From contig CADCVT010000488.1 in assembly GCA_902806215.1 (NCBI GenBank), positions 1 through 14,069 on the forward strand: 14,069 nucleotides of DNA, read 5' to 3'. Source of the stretch: an uncultured Solirubrobacteraceae bacterium (GTDB lineage Bacteria; Actinomycetota; Thermoleophilia; Solirubrobacterales; Solirubrobacteraceae). This document shows, piece after piece, positions 1 to 7,328 of the stretch. A model generated the notes under the pieces. It saw only the letters and a list, made by a program, of their open reading frames with translations. It did no database searches and was not told the origin of the DNA. Made by a program: the position numbers and the translations under genes. Each line of letters starts with the position of its first letter. Positions within the stretch are counted from its first letter, which is position 1.

Positions 1-1563
1 GCCGCCGCGCAGACGGCGCGCGGCGCCCGCGAGGATGTGCTCCTGGCGCCACTTGAGCAGCTCGAGCTGCGTGCTGCGCTCGAGCAGGTCCTCCTCGTCG
101 TCACGCCCGGGGATGAGCGTGTCCGACAGCCGGTTGAGCACCTCGCGAATCGCGCTGCGCTCGGCCACCGTCTCGAACACCTGACCGGCGATGAACTGGG
201 CGGTGCCGAGCGGGTCGAGCTCGCCGAACTGGTCCTTGTAGTCGGTCAACAGGTTCTTCGCGCAGAGCTGCAGCAGGACGGTGTTGTCGCCCTCGAACGT
301 CGTGAACACGTCGGTGTCGGCCTTGAGCGACGCGAACCGGTTCGCGCGCAGGTAGCCGGCGCCGCCGCACGCCTCGCGGCACTCCTGGATCGTGCTCGTC
401 GCGTGCCAGGTGGCGATCGCCTTCAGGCCGGCGGCGAGCGTCTCGAGCTCGCGCCGCTTGCGGTCGTCGGCCTCGTCGGGCTCGGCGGTGAAGACGTCCT
501 CGAGCTGCTCGACGAGCTGCTCCTGGGCGAAGTGCAGACCGTACGTCGTGGCGAGCGGGATGAGCAGCCGGCGCTGGTGCGTGCGGTAGTCCATCAGCAA
601 GACCTCCTCGCCGTCCGGCGGGCCGAACTGGCGGCGCTGCAGCGCGTGGCGCGTCGCGATGACGTGGGCGACCTTGGTGGCGCCGATGGAGGCGCCGCAC
701 ACGCTGACGCGGCCCTGGACGAGCGTGCCGAGCATCGTGAAGAAGCGCTTGGTCGGGTTCTCGATCGAGCTCTCGTAGACGCCGTCCTCAGACACCGTCG
801 CGTAGCGGTCGAGCAGCGCGTCGCGGGGGACCCGGACGCGGCCGAAGGTCAGCCGGCCGTTGTCGACGCCGTCGAGGCCGAGCTTGGCGCCGCAGTCTCC
901 GATGGTGACCCCGGGCATCGCCTTGCCGAGCTCGTCGCGGATCGGGACGAGCAGGGCGTGGACGCCGCGCTCCTCGCCGCCGACGATCAGCTGGGCGAAC
1001 ACGGCGGCCATGCGGCCATCGCGCGCTGCGTTGCCGATGTAGTCCTTGCGCGCGTCCTCGTTGGGCGTGTGGACGACGAACTCCTGCGTCTTGGCGTCGT
1101 ACGTCGCGGTCGTGCCGAGCTGCTGCACGTTCGAGCCGTGCGCGGACTCGGTCATCGCGAAGCAGCCGAGGAGGTCGCCCTTGGCGATGTCCATGAGGTA
1201 GCGCTCGTGGTGCTTCTCGGTGCCGAGGTGCAGGACGGCGCCGCCGAACAGGCCGAACTGCACGCCGCACTTGACGAGCAGGCTGAGGTCGCCCATGCCC
1301 ATCGTCTCGAAGCCGGTGACGCTCGCGGCCACCGCGTCGTCGCCGCCGTACTCCTTGGGGAACAGGCGGGCGGTCTCGCCGCTCTTCGCGAGGTCCAGCA
1401 GCCAGGCCAGGACCTGCTCGCGGTGCTCCTCCATCGGGAGGTCGCCGAAGGGGGCGTTGCCGGGGCGCGACAGCCACTCGCGGACGTGGTCACGGCTCTC
1501 GGCGTGCTCGCCGTCGAGGAGGGTCTGGAGTCGGCGACGCTGGATGTCGGGGTTCTTACTCAC
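1..1563 (-). CDS. Acyl-CoA oxidase/dehydrogenase family flavoprotein (C-terminus off window)
   Basis: The 521 visible residues look like a long, peroxisomal-type acyl-CoA oxidase (FAD-dependent alpha,beta-oxidation of acyl-CoA) rather than a short acyl-CoA dehydrogenase. The substrate/FAD-loop motif CFAMTESAHGSN and the late motif TFEGDNTVLLQLCAKNLL are both typical of that family. E424, in FEGDN, is the expected catalytic base. The frame is open to base 1, so the C-terminal domain is cut off. The GTG at 1563 is chosen because it follows a TATAAA box by exactly 7 nt; the overlapping ATG at 1565 reads directly into a stop codon. The gene is divergent from soxR with a 120-nt gap that contains a SoxR-box-like dyad. 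Bacterial members may pass electrons to O2 or to an electron-transfer protein, and the sequence does not settle which. Family confidence is high; substrate is unknown. Confidence 0.88.
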   Translation of the reverse strand, partial: MSKNPDIQRRRLQTLLDGEHAESRDHVREWLSRPGNAPFGDLPMEEHREQVLAWLLDLAKSGETARLFPKEYGGDDAVAASVTGFETMGMGDLSLLVKCGVQFGLFGGAVLHLGTEKHHERYLMDIAKGDLLGCFAMTESAHGSNVQQLGTTATYDAKTQEFVVHTPNEDARKDYIGNAARDGRMAAVFAQLIVGGEERGVHALLVPIRDELGKAMPGVTIGDCGAKLGLDGVDNGRLTFGRVRVPRDALLDRYATVSEDGVYESSIENPTKRFFTMLGTLVQGRVSVCGASIGATKVAHVIATRHALQRRQFGPPDGEEVLLMDYRTHQRRLLIPLATTYGLHFAQEQLVEQLEDVFTAEPDEADDRKRRELETLAAGLKAIATWHATSTIQECREACGGAGYLRANRFASLKADTDVFTTFEGDNTVLLQLCAKNLLTDYKDQFGELDPLGTAQFIAGQVFETVAERSAIREVLNRLSDTLIPGRDDEEDLLERSTQLELLKWRQEHILAGAARRLRGG

Positions 1564-1570
1564 ATATAAA

Positions 1571-1576
1571 TTTATA
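1571..1576 (-). promoter_or_regulatory. -10 element TATAAA for the acyl-CoA oxidase gene (leaderless geometry)
   Basis: TATAAA on the minus strand ends 7 nt before the GTG at 1563, so transcription would start at or next to the start codon. No Shine-Dalgarno sequence is possible in that gap. The hexamer is half of the 12-bp perfect palindrome TATAAATTTATA (1565-1576), a conspicuous AT island in GC-rich DNA. No good -35 is visible; TTATGA 15 bp upstream is the best weak candidate. Inference from position and sequence. Confidence 0.55.
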
Positions 1577-1632
1577 CCCGCGTAGAAGGCGTCATAACTG
1601 TGCGGAGCGTCACGGCGCGGCCGCGCTCGGAC

Positions 1633-1650
1633 GTTCAAGCGCGGTTGAAG
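1633..1650. promoter_or_regulatory. Candidate SoxR box in the oxidase/soxR divergent region
   Basis: The dyad TTCAAGCGCGGTTGAA (1634-1649) places TCAAG and TTGA at the same distances from the centre as in the enterobacterial SoxR box CCTCAAG-TTAA-CTTGAGG. Only the right-hand inner C is replaced by G, and the outermost GG/CC pairs are missing. It lies 34 nt before the soxR start and 70 nt before the divergent oxidase start, where an autoregulatory operator would be expected. No strong -35/-10 pair with the 19-bp spacing typical of MerR-family targets could be recognised around it, so this rests on dyad similarity plus adjacency to soxR. Confidence 0.5.
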
Positions 1651-1683
1651 ATCGAGCGAATCCCTGCTTGGCTTGGGCGCCGC

Positions 1684-2136
1684 ATGGCCGACCTGCTCAC
1701 CATCGGGGAGCTCGCCGCGCGCAGCGGCGTCGCGACCTCCGCGCTGCGCTTCTACGAGGAGCGCGGCCTCATCACCTCCGAGCGCACCGGCGCGCGGCAC
1801 CGGCGCTACCCGCGCGCGGTCATCCGGCGGGTGGCGTTCATCGTCTTCGCGCAGAAGATCGGGCTGACGCTCGCCGAGATCCGCGCAGAGCTCGACAAGC
1901 TGCCCGCAGACCGCGCCCCGAAGCGACGCGACTGGTCGCGGCTGTCGGAGACGTGGTCGCAGCGGATCGACGCGCGCATCGCCGAGCTCGAGCGCCTCAA
2001 GGCGGGGTTGAGCGAGTGCATCGGGTGTGGCTGCCTGTCGCTCGACCGCTGCAAGCTCGCCAACCCGGGCGACCGCGCCGGCCTGGCCGGGCCGGGCCCG
2101 CGGTTCTGGGTGGGGGAGTCACAGCCCGCGACCTGA
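1684..2136 (+). CDS. soxR: SoxR, redox-sensing MerR-family regulator with [2Fe-2S] cluster
   Basis: A 150-residue protein, close to the 154 of E. coli SoxR. Residues 5-75 form the MerR winged helix (LTIGELAARSGVATSALRFY, then ERGLI and RRY); residues 80-110 are the dimerisation helix. The cluster-binding site is ECIGCGCLSLDRC with cysteines at 112, 115, 117 and 123, matching the CX2CXCX5C spacing of SoxR and separating it from other MerR proteins. In the family, oxidation of the cluster by redox-cycling compounds switches the promoter on. The ATG at 1684 is chosen because MADLLTIGEL is the normal N-terminus; a longer in-frame GTG at 1600 would add a non-family extension and cover the candidate operator. 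It is followed 13 nt later by a dehydrogenase and then a thiol oxidoreductase, plausible targets as in non-enteric SoxR regulons. Confidence 0.93.
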   Translation: MADLLTIGELAARSGVATSALRFYEERGLITSERTGARHRRYPRAVIRRVAFIVFAQKIGLTLAEIRAELDKLPADRAPKRRDWSRLSETWSQRIDARIAELERLKAGLSECIGCGCLSLDRCKLANPGDRAGLAGPGPRFWVGESQPAT

Positions 2137-2149
2137 CAGGGTTCGGGCA

Positions 2150-3013
2150 ATGGCTCGCTACGACCTCGACGGGAAGGTGGCGCTCGTGACCGGCGCCGCC
2201 CGCGGCATCGGCTTCGCGACCGCGCGTGCGCTGGCTGCGCGTGGCGCATCGGTGGTGATCGTCGACCTCGACGCGGGCGCAGCCGAGCGCGCCGCCGCCG
2301 ACGTGCACCCGACGAAGGCGCTCGGGCTCGCCGCCGACGTGACCGACCGCGGCGCGATGCAGCGTGCCGTCGCGACCACCGTCGAGCGCTTCGGCGGCCT
2401 CGACGTCGTCGTGGCCAACGCCGGGATCGTCTCGAGGGCCGCTTCGATGCACGCGATGGCGACCGAGAGCTTCGAGCGCGTGCTCGACGTCAACCTCTAC
2501 GGCGTCTACCGGACCGTCGACGTGGCGCTGCCCGAGATCGTCCGGCGCGGCGGGCACGTCGTCGTGATCGCCTCGATCTATGCGTTCCTCAACGGGGCCG
2601 GCGCGATCCCGTACGCGATCAGCAAGGCGGGCGTCGAGCAGCTCGGCCGTGCCCTGCGCGTCGAGCTCGTCCCGCACGGCGCCAGCGCGAGCGTGGCCTA
2701 CTTCGGGTTCATCGACACCGAGATGGTGCACCTCGGCATCGACCAGGACCCGCTGGCCGACGAGATGCTCGACTCGCTGCCCAAGGCGCTGCGCAAGCGG
2801 GTCGCGCCGCAGGTGGCCGGCGAGGCGATCGTGCGGGGGATCGAGAAGCGCGCACCGCGCATCATCGAGCCGAAGCGCTGGAACGCGTTCTACTTCCTCC
2901 AGGGTCTCATCAACCCGATCAGCGACCGCCAGCTCGAGCGCGACGAGCAGGTGCTCGACGTGATGAGGAAGCTCGACGCACGCGCGGGCGAGGAGCAGCC
3001 GACGACGGCCTGA
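2150..3013 (+). CDS. Short-chain dehydrogenase/reductase, classical SDR fold
   Basis: A 287-residue NAD(P)-dependent oxidoreductase. Cofactor-binding TGAARGIG lies at 14-21 and NAG at 90-92. The catalytic tetrad is N115, S142, Y155 and K159 (YAISK). D39 at the end of the second beta strand favours NAD(H) over NADP(H). The C-terminal ~60 residues contain a less common segment rich in Trp, Phe and Tyr (RWNAFYFLQGL), probably a substrate lid or membrane-touching helix. The ATG at 2150 gives the standard N-terminus (LDGKVALVTG). It starts 13 nt after the soxR stop and is very likely co-transcribed with it, which makes it a candidate SoxR target that reduces or oxidises a redox-active small molecule. 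The substrate cannot be read from sequence. Confidence 0.9.
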   Translation: MARYDLDGKVALVTGAARGIGFATARALAARGASVVIVDLDAGAAERAAADVHPTKALGLAADVTDRGAMQRAVATTVERFGGLDVVVANAGIVSRAASMHAMATESFERVLDVNLYGVYRTVDVALPEIVRRGGHVVVIASIYAFLNGAGAIPYAISKAGVEQLGRALRVELVPHGASASVAYFGFIDTEMVHLGIDQDPLADEMLDSLPKALRKRVAPQVAGEAIVRGIEKRAPRIIEPKRWNAFYFLQGLINPISDRQLERDEQVLDVMRKLDARAGEEQPTTA

Positions 3014-3021
3014 GGCGCCGC

Positions 3022-3027
3022 TATCCT
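3022..3027 (+). promoter_or_regulatory. -10 element TATCCT before the FrnE-like gene
   Basis: TATCCT fits the TANNNT pattern and ends 10 nt before the ATG at 3038, inside the 24-nt gap after the dehydrogenase. No Shine-Dalgarno sequence is visible in that gap. It could give a nearly leaderless transcript independent of the soxR-dehydrogenase message. Confidence 0.4.
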
Positions 3028-3037
3028 GACTCGTTGC

Positions 3038-3736
3038 ATGAGCAACCTTCACGTCGAGATCTGGTCCGACATCGCCTGCCCATGGTGCTATGTCGGCAAG
3101 CGCCGCCTCGAGGCGGCCCTCGAGCAGTTCGAGCACCGGGACGAGGTCACGATCACGTGGCGCTCGTTCGAGCTCGATCCCGACGCGCCGGCCGAGCGTC
3201 CGGAGGACGGCGCGACGCACCTCGCGACGAAGTACGGCACGTCGATCGAGCACGCCGAGCAGATGCACGCGACGATGACCGAGGCCGCGGCCGGGGACGG
3301 ACTGGACTTCCGCTTCGACCGGATCCGCCTGGGGAGCACGTTCGACGCGCACCGCCTCGTGCACCTCGCCGCCGCCCACGGACGGCAGGACGCGATGAAG
3401 GAGCGGCTGATGCGCGCGTACCTCGGCGAGGGCGAGCTCATGTCCGACCACGCGACGCTGCTGCGCCTCGCGCTCGAGGTCGGCCTGCCCGAGGACGAGG
3501 TCCGCGAGCTGCTCGCCACCGACCAGCACGCCGACGCCGTCCGTGACGACGAGCGCGCCGCGTCGTCGCTCGGCATCAGCGCCGTGCCGTTCTTCGCCGT
3601 CGACCGCAAGATCGGCGCCTCGGGAGCCCAGCCACCCGAGCTGCTGCTGCAAATGCTCCAGCAGGCCTGGGAGGCGTCGCGCCCGGCGATCCCGGTCGTC
3701 GCCGACGGCGCGGCCTGCGGGCCCGACGGCTGCTGA
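3038..3736 (+). CDS. DsbA-family thiol oxidoreductase, FrnE-like
   Basis: A 232-residue thioredoxin-fold protein of the FrnE/DsbA group: EIWSDIACPWCYVGKRR at the N-terminus carries the C14-P-W-C17 redox motif, followed by the inserted helical domain and the cis-proline region ISAVPFFAV. It has no signal peptide, so it should act in the cytoplasm. The extreme C-terminus ends in C227-GPDG-C232, a CX4C pair; the Deinococcus radiodurans FrnE protein is known for such a second, C-terminal cysteine pair, so this may be a two-site cytosolic disulfide isomerase/oxidoreductase. It lies 24 nt downstream of the dehydrogenase in the soxR cluster, consistent with a role in oxidative or thiol stress. The partner protein is unknown. 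Confidence 0.88.
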   Translation: MSNLHVEIWSDIACPWCYVGKRRLEAALEQFEHRDEVTITWRSFELDPDAPAERPEDGATHLATKYGTSIEHAEQMHATMTEAAAGDGLDFRFDRIRLGSTFDAHRLVHLAAAHGRQDAMKERLMRAYLGEGELMSDHATLLRLALEVGLPEDEVRELLATDQHADAVRDDERAASSLGISAVPFFAVDRKIGASGAQPPELLLQMLQQAWEASRPAIPVVADGAACGPDGC

Positions 3737-3744
3737 CGGCGGGC

Positions 3745-4881
3745 CTAGAGGTCGTACGGATAGTCGGTCAGCGTCTCGCTGCCCGACTCGGTGATCAGCA
3801 GCAGGTCCTCGAAGCGCACGCCGCCGATCCCTTCGAGCCCTTCGATGCCGGGTTCGACCGCGATGACGTCTCCGGCGACGAGCTCGTCCTTGCCGGCCAG
3901 GCCCAGGTACGGAGGCTCGTGGACCTCGAGCCCGACGCCGTGGCCGAGCGAGAAGTAGAAGCCGCTCGTCAGCTGCTCGCCGGGGGTGCGGGTGCGCTGG
4001 GTCGGATGGCCGCCCCGCTCGACGACGTCGGCGGCGAGGTCGTAGAGCTCGCGGCCGGTCACGCCGGGACGCGCGGCCGCGCGGGCCGCCTCGATCGCCT
4101 CGCGCACGACCTCGGCGAGGCGCGCCACCTCGTCGCTGATCGTCCCGGCCACGAAGGTCCGGGTCATGTCGGCCCAGCAGGCGCTCTCCTCGTCGCGCGG
4201 CCAGATGTCGATGGTGATCGGCAGGTCGGAGGGGAGGGGCCCGGAGCCGGGGTCGTGCCCGCCGCCCGACAGCGCCGAGACGACCATGACGTCCGGCGGT
4301 GCCGGCGCGCCGTGCTGCGCGCACGTCGCGCGGATCCCGTCGCGCACCGCCTCCGCCGTGAGCGGCTCGCCCGCGTGGTGCAGCAGGCCGTCGCGCCGCT
4401 CGGACGCTCTGATGAGGCGCTCGCCGGCCGCCATGCCGGCGTCGGCCGCGCGCTGCGCGCGACGGATGCCGGCGAGCTCGGCGTCGGACTTCACGCGCCG
4501 CCGTGCCTGGACGGTCCGGGCGTCGATGTCGAGCGCGATGCCCGCCTCGCGCAGGCGGTCGGCGACGGCGACCGGCAGGTCCGGCGCGACCGTCGCGCGC
4601 TCGATCCCCCAATGCCGCAGGGCCCGCAGCGCGACCTCGACCTCGGCATCCTCGGCGGGAACGCCCTCGCCGAGCAGCTCGAGCAGGCCGACGTCGTCGA
4701 CGTTGAGGATCTGCGCGTGCGGCAGGACGGCGGCGATGCGGGCCGACTCGAGCGTGCTCGTGAGCACCAGCGCCTCGTCTCCGCGCGCGACGAACAGGAA
4801 CGGATCCATGATGTCGATCGGGATCTCGTGCCGCAGCGCGGGATACCGCGCCGAATCGCCGTACAGCAGGATCGTCGTCAT
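3745..4881 (-). CDS. M24-family metallopeptidase (Xaa-Pro aminopeptidase/creatinase fold)
   Basis: A 378-residue 'pita-bread' fold hydrolase. Residues 1-125 form the creatinase-type N-terminal domain and 130-378 the M24 catalytic domain. All five metal ligands are present: D225 (in TIDIWP), D238 (in WADMTRTF), H314 (in LGHGVG), E343 (in AVEPGIE) and E358 (in RFEDLLLIT). H209 and H321 fit the substrate-handling histidines. It is therefore probably an active dimetal peptidase, most likely cleaving X-Pro dipeptides or N-termini; creatinase-like activity is less likely because the full metal set is kept. It is convergent with the FrnE-like gene (8-nt gap) and divergent from the DHFR-like gene (56-nt gap). 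It is cytosolic, with no signal peptide. Confidence 0.88.
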   Translation of the reverse strand: MTTILLYGDSARYPALRHEIPIDIMDPFLFVARGDEALVLTSTLESARIAAVLPHAQILNVDDVGLLELLGEGVPAEDAEVEVALRALRHWGIERATVAPDLPVAVADRLREAGIALDIDARTVQARRRVKSDAELAGIRRAQRAADAGMAAGERLIRASERRDGLLHHAGEPLTAEAVRDGIRATCAQHGAPAPPDVMVVSALSGGGHDPGSGPLPSDLPITIDIWPRDEESACWADMTRTFVAGTISDEVARLAEVVREAIEAARAAARPGVTGRELYDLAADVVERGGHPTQRTRTPGEQLTSGFYFSLGHGVGLEVHEPPYLGLAGKDELVAGDVIAVEPGIEGLEGIGGVRFEDLLLITESGSETLTDYPYDL

Positions 4882-4891
4882 CGAAGTGCGG

Positions 4892-4897
4892 AGCCTA
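4892..4897 (-). promoter_or_regulatory. -10 element TAGGCT before the M24 peptidase gene
   Basis: TAGGCT on the minus strand ends 10 nt before the ATG at 4881 and matches TANNNT. No Shine-Dalgarno sequence separates it from the start, so the message would have a leader of only a few nucleotides or none. Confidence 0.4.
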
Positions 4898-4937
4898 CGC
4901 AGCGATGAGTTTCGCGGCGGCCCGTCGTCTACGGGGC

Positions 4938-5582
4938 ATGAAGCTCACAGTGACGACCTTCCAGACCCTTGACGGCGTGATGCAGGCCCCCGGCGGACCC
5001 GAGGAGGATCCCGCGGGCGGGTTCGAGCACGGCGGGTGGCTCGTGCCGCACGCCGACGCCGAGATGGGCGCGTTCATGGACGAGACGTTCCGGGCCGCCG
5101 AGGCGTTCCTGCTCGGGCGGTTCACGTACGAGACGTTCGCCGCGTACTGGCCGAAGATGGACGACCCCGACGACACCGTCGCGACCAAGCTGAACACGCT
5201 GCCCAAGCACGTCGTCTCGCGCACGCTGCGCGACGAGGACCTGACCTGGGAGGGCGCGTCGCTGCTCGGCGAGGACGTCGTGGCCCGCGTCACCGACCTC
5301 AAGGCCCAGCCGGGCGGCGAGCTCCAGGTCCACGGGAGCGCCGGCCTCGTCCAGACGCTCCTGCACCACGGCCTCGTCGACGAGCTGCGGCTGCTGACGT
5401 TCCCCGTCGTGCTCGGCAGCGGCAAGCGCCTCTTCGGCGAGGGCACCGTGCCGGCCGGCGTGAAGCTGACCGACACGCGCACGACGAGCGCGGGAACGAT
5501 CATCTCCGTCTACGCGGTCGAGGGCCGCCCCGGCTACGGGACGTTCGCGCTCGACGTCGAGGGGTCGGCCCCCGCCGCCTAG
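4938..5582 (+). CDS. Dihydrofolate reductase-family protein (RibD C-terminal domain type)
   Basis: A 214-residue protein with the RibD-C/DHFR fold: KLTVTTFQTLDGVMQAPGG at 2-20 is the usual start of this family, LLGRFTYETFAAYWP lies around 58-72, and QVHGSAGLVQTLL with LRLLTFPVVLGSGKRLF (130-166) forms the NADPH-binding end. Members are NADPH-dependent reductases; true folate reduction is not implied and the substrate is unknown. The ATG at 4938 is preferred over one at 4905, which would add the non-family arginine-rich segment MSFAAARRLRG. The stop codon shares the four bases CTAG with the stop of the convergent gene on the other strand. Confidence 0.87.
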   Translation: MKLTVTTFQTLDGVMQAPGGPEEDPAGGFEHGGWLVPHADAEMGAFMDETFRAAEAFLLGRFTYETFAAYWPKMDDPDDTVATKLNTLPKHVVSRTLRDEDLTWEGASLLGEDVVARVTDLKAQPGGELQVHGSAGLVQTLLHHGLVDELRLLTFPVVLGSGKRLFGEGTVPAGVKLTDTRTTSAGTIISVYAVEGRPGYGTFALDVEGSAPAA

Positions 5583-6175
5583 CGGCCGCGGAGGATCGCC
5601 AGCGGGAGCCGGGGGAGGTCTCGCCGCGAGCGGTGGTAGGCCTCCTCCAGCGCCGTCGCCGCGTCGGGGCCGTGGACGCCGGAGCCGTGGCCGACGAGCA
5701 GGTGCTCGGGGTCGTACCGGCGGGGCGACTTCGGTGGCAGGCCTCGCAGGAAGGGGTGGATGCCGGCGTGCTTGGCGGCGACGCGGAAGTAGGGGACGGT
5801 GCCGACGACCTCGGCGATCACGAGGGCTCGCTTGGCCGGCCACCACAGGCCGCTCTCGCGCCACCTGGGGACGTCGAGCACCGTGAACGGCTCGAACGGG
5901 CTGCCCGGGATCTCCTCGGGCAGCCGGTGGAACGGGACGCCGAACCGCGACGCGAGCGCCTCGTTGTCGCGGTTGTGGCGGTCGAGCAGCTGGATGACGC
6001 CGGCGGGCGCGCCGAGCGTCAGCGCGCGCTCGATCGCCTCGGGCACGTCGACCGGGTCGACGAACCACATCCCGCCGCTGTCGTCGCACAGCGCGTGCGA
6101 CGCGCGGCCCATCTGCTCCTCGATGACCCAGGTCAGCCCGAGCTCGTGCTCGTCGACGGCGCGCAGCTCGGTCAT
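5579..6175 (-). CDS. Degenerate metallo-beta-lactamase-like protein
   Basis: A 198-residue protein without a signal peptide or membrane segment. The layout recalls small metallo-beta-lactamase-fold hydrolases: WFVDPVD (37-43) resembles the strand before the metal loop, RHNRDNEALASRFGVPFH (66-83) sits where THxHxDH...LG.P.. is expected, and LLVGHGSGVHG (159-169) matches the late LLxGHG motif. The metal loop has lost three of its histidines (R66, N68 and N71 at HxHxDH, with D70 kept), so an active metal centre is unlikely. Its start lies 13 nt after the stop of the acyl-CoA dehydrogenase, with GGAG as Shine-Dalgarno sequence, so the two genes form an operon. Function unknown; the fold assignment is by motif order only. 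Confidence 0.6.
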   Translation of the reverse strand: MTELRAVDEHELGLTWVIEEQMGRASHALCDDSGGMWFVDPVDVPEAIERALTLGAPAGVIQLLDRHNRDNEALASRFGVPFHRLPEEIPGSPFEPFTVLDVPRWRESGLWWPAKRALVIAEVVGTVPYFRVAAKHAGIHPFLRGLPPKSPRRYDPEHLLVGHGSGVHGPDAATALEEAYHRSRRDLPRLPLAILRGR

Positions 6176-6188
6176 GTCGGCTCTCCGT

Positions 6189-7316
6189 TCACAGCCCGTA
6201 CGTCTTGCCGATGATGTCGCGCTGGATCTCGCTCGTGCCGCCGTAGATCGTCCCGACGAGCGCGCCGCGGACGTGGCGCTCCATGTCGTACTCGGTCGCG
6301 TAGCCGTAGCCGCCCATCATCTGCATGCCCTCGAGCGCGACCGCCTTCGCCGTCTCGGTCACCTTGAGCTTGGCCATCGACGCCTCGCGCGGGAACATCG
6401 CGCCCGGGTTGGCGTCGACGCGCGCGGCGACGTCGTAGACGAGCAGGCGGCAGCACTCGACCTCGGTGGCGAGGTCGGCGAGCCGGTGCTTGAGCGTCTG
6501 GAACGAGCCGACCGGGCGACCGAACTGCTTGCGCTCCTTGACGTAGGCGAGCGTGTCGTCGAGCGCGCGCCGCGCCTGCCCGAGGTGCTGCGCGGCGATG
6601 ATGAGCCGCTCGACGTTCAGCCCGGCCATGAGCTGCATCCACGCGGCGCCCTCCTGGCCGACGACCGCCTCGGCCGGGACCTCGCAGTCGGTGAAGAACA
6701 CGTCGTTGGTCTCGCGGCCGCCCATCGTGTCGATCGAGCGGACCTCCATGCCCTCGATGCCGGCGGGCACGTTGAGCATCGTCAGCCCCTCGTGCTTGCT
6801 GCCGCTGCGGTCGCTGCGGGCGATGAGGAGGATGTGGTCGCTGTTGTGGGCGTTGGAGATCCACGTCTTCTGGCCGTTGATCACGAACGACCCGTTGCGG
6901 CGCTCGGCGCGGCACTGCAGTGCGCCGACGTCGGAGCCCGCCTCGGGCTCGGACATCGCGATCGCCTCGATCGCGCCGCGCGCGATCCCGCCGAGGATCT
7001 CCTCCTTCTGCTCCTCGTTGCCGAAGCGCTCGTAGGCGCCCGCGACGATCATCGTCGTGCCCACCGCGCCCACCGGGGCCAGGCCGTACATGGTCTCCTC
7101 GAGCAGCAGGCACATGTCGACGAGCCCGCCGCCCGAGCCGCCGTACTGCTCGGGGATCGAGACGCCGATCCAGCCGAGCTCGGCCAGCTTCGCGTAGATC
7201 GCGGCGTTGTGGGACTCGTCGCCGCGCTGCTCGCGCGTGGCGGTCTCGCGCGCGCAGAAGTCGCGGATGGCCTCGACGAACGCGCGGCGTTCGTCGGTCA
7301 GGTCGAGGACGCTCAT
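6189..7316 (-). CDS. Acyl-CoA dehydrogenase
   Basis: A 375-residue FAD enzyme of the acyl-CoA dehydrogenase family (first oxidation step of beta-oxidation or of a related acyl-CoA pathway, electrons to ETF). The FAD/substrate motif AMSEPEAGSDV is at 120-130, NGQKTWISNA at 147-156, the family motif ERKQFGRPVGSFQ at 261-273, and MMGGYGYATEYDMERHVR at 333-350. The usual catalytic glutamate in IYEGTS is replaced by glycine (IYGGTSEIQR, 357-366), but E236 in GLNVERLII occupies the alternative position used by isovaleryl- and long-chain acyl-CoA dehydrogenases. So it is probably active, with a branched or longer substrate. It is divergent from the alpha/beta hydrolase gene with a 24-nt gap and heads an operon with the metallo-beta-lactamase-like gene. 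Confidence 0.92.
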   Translation of the reverse strand: MSVLDLTDERRAFVEAIRDFCARETATREQRGDESHNAAIYAKLAELGWIGVSIPEQYGGSGGGLVDMCLLLEETMYGLAPVGAVGTTMIVAGAYERFGNEEQKEEILGGIARGAIEAIAMSEPEAGSDVGALQCRAERRNGSFVINGQKTWISNAHNSDHILLIARSDRSGSKHEGLTMLNVPAGIEGMEVRSIDTMGGRETNDVFFTDCEVPAEAVVGQEGAAWMQLMAGLNVERLIIAAQHLGQARRALDDTLAYVKERKQFGRPVGSFQTLKHRLADLATEVECCRLLVYDVAARVDANPGAMFPREASMAKLKVTETAKAVALEGMQMMGGYGYATEYDMERHVRGALVGTIYGGTSEIQRDIIGKTYGL

Positions 7317-7328
7317 GACCCGGTGTCT

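Noticed and set aside
37..1569. Long open plus-strand frame opposite the acyl-CoA oxidase
   Set aside because: It is Arg/Ala/Val/Leu/Glu-rich low-complexity antisense of a clearly conserved gene, a normal effect of GC-biased third positions.
1600..1683. Upstream GTG extending SoxR by 28 residues
   Set aside because: The extension is unlike any SoxR N-terminus and covers the candidate operator.
3737..3744. Terminator between the FrnE-like and M24 convergent genes
   Set aside because: Only 8 nt separate the stops and no hairpin with a T-run is visible.
1997..4612. 871-codon open minus-strand frame spanning soxR to the M24 gene
   Set aside because: It runs antisense to three well-supported plus-strand genes and shows no family motifs, only compositional repetition.
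4905..4937. Earlier ATG extending the DHFR-like protein
   Set aside because: The added segment is Arg/Ala-rich and absent from the family's N-terminal pattern.
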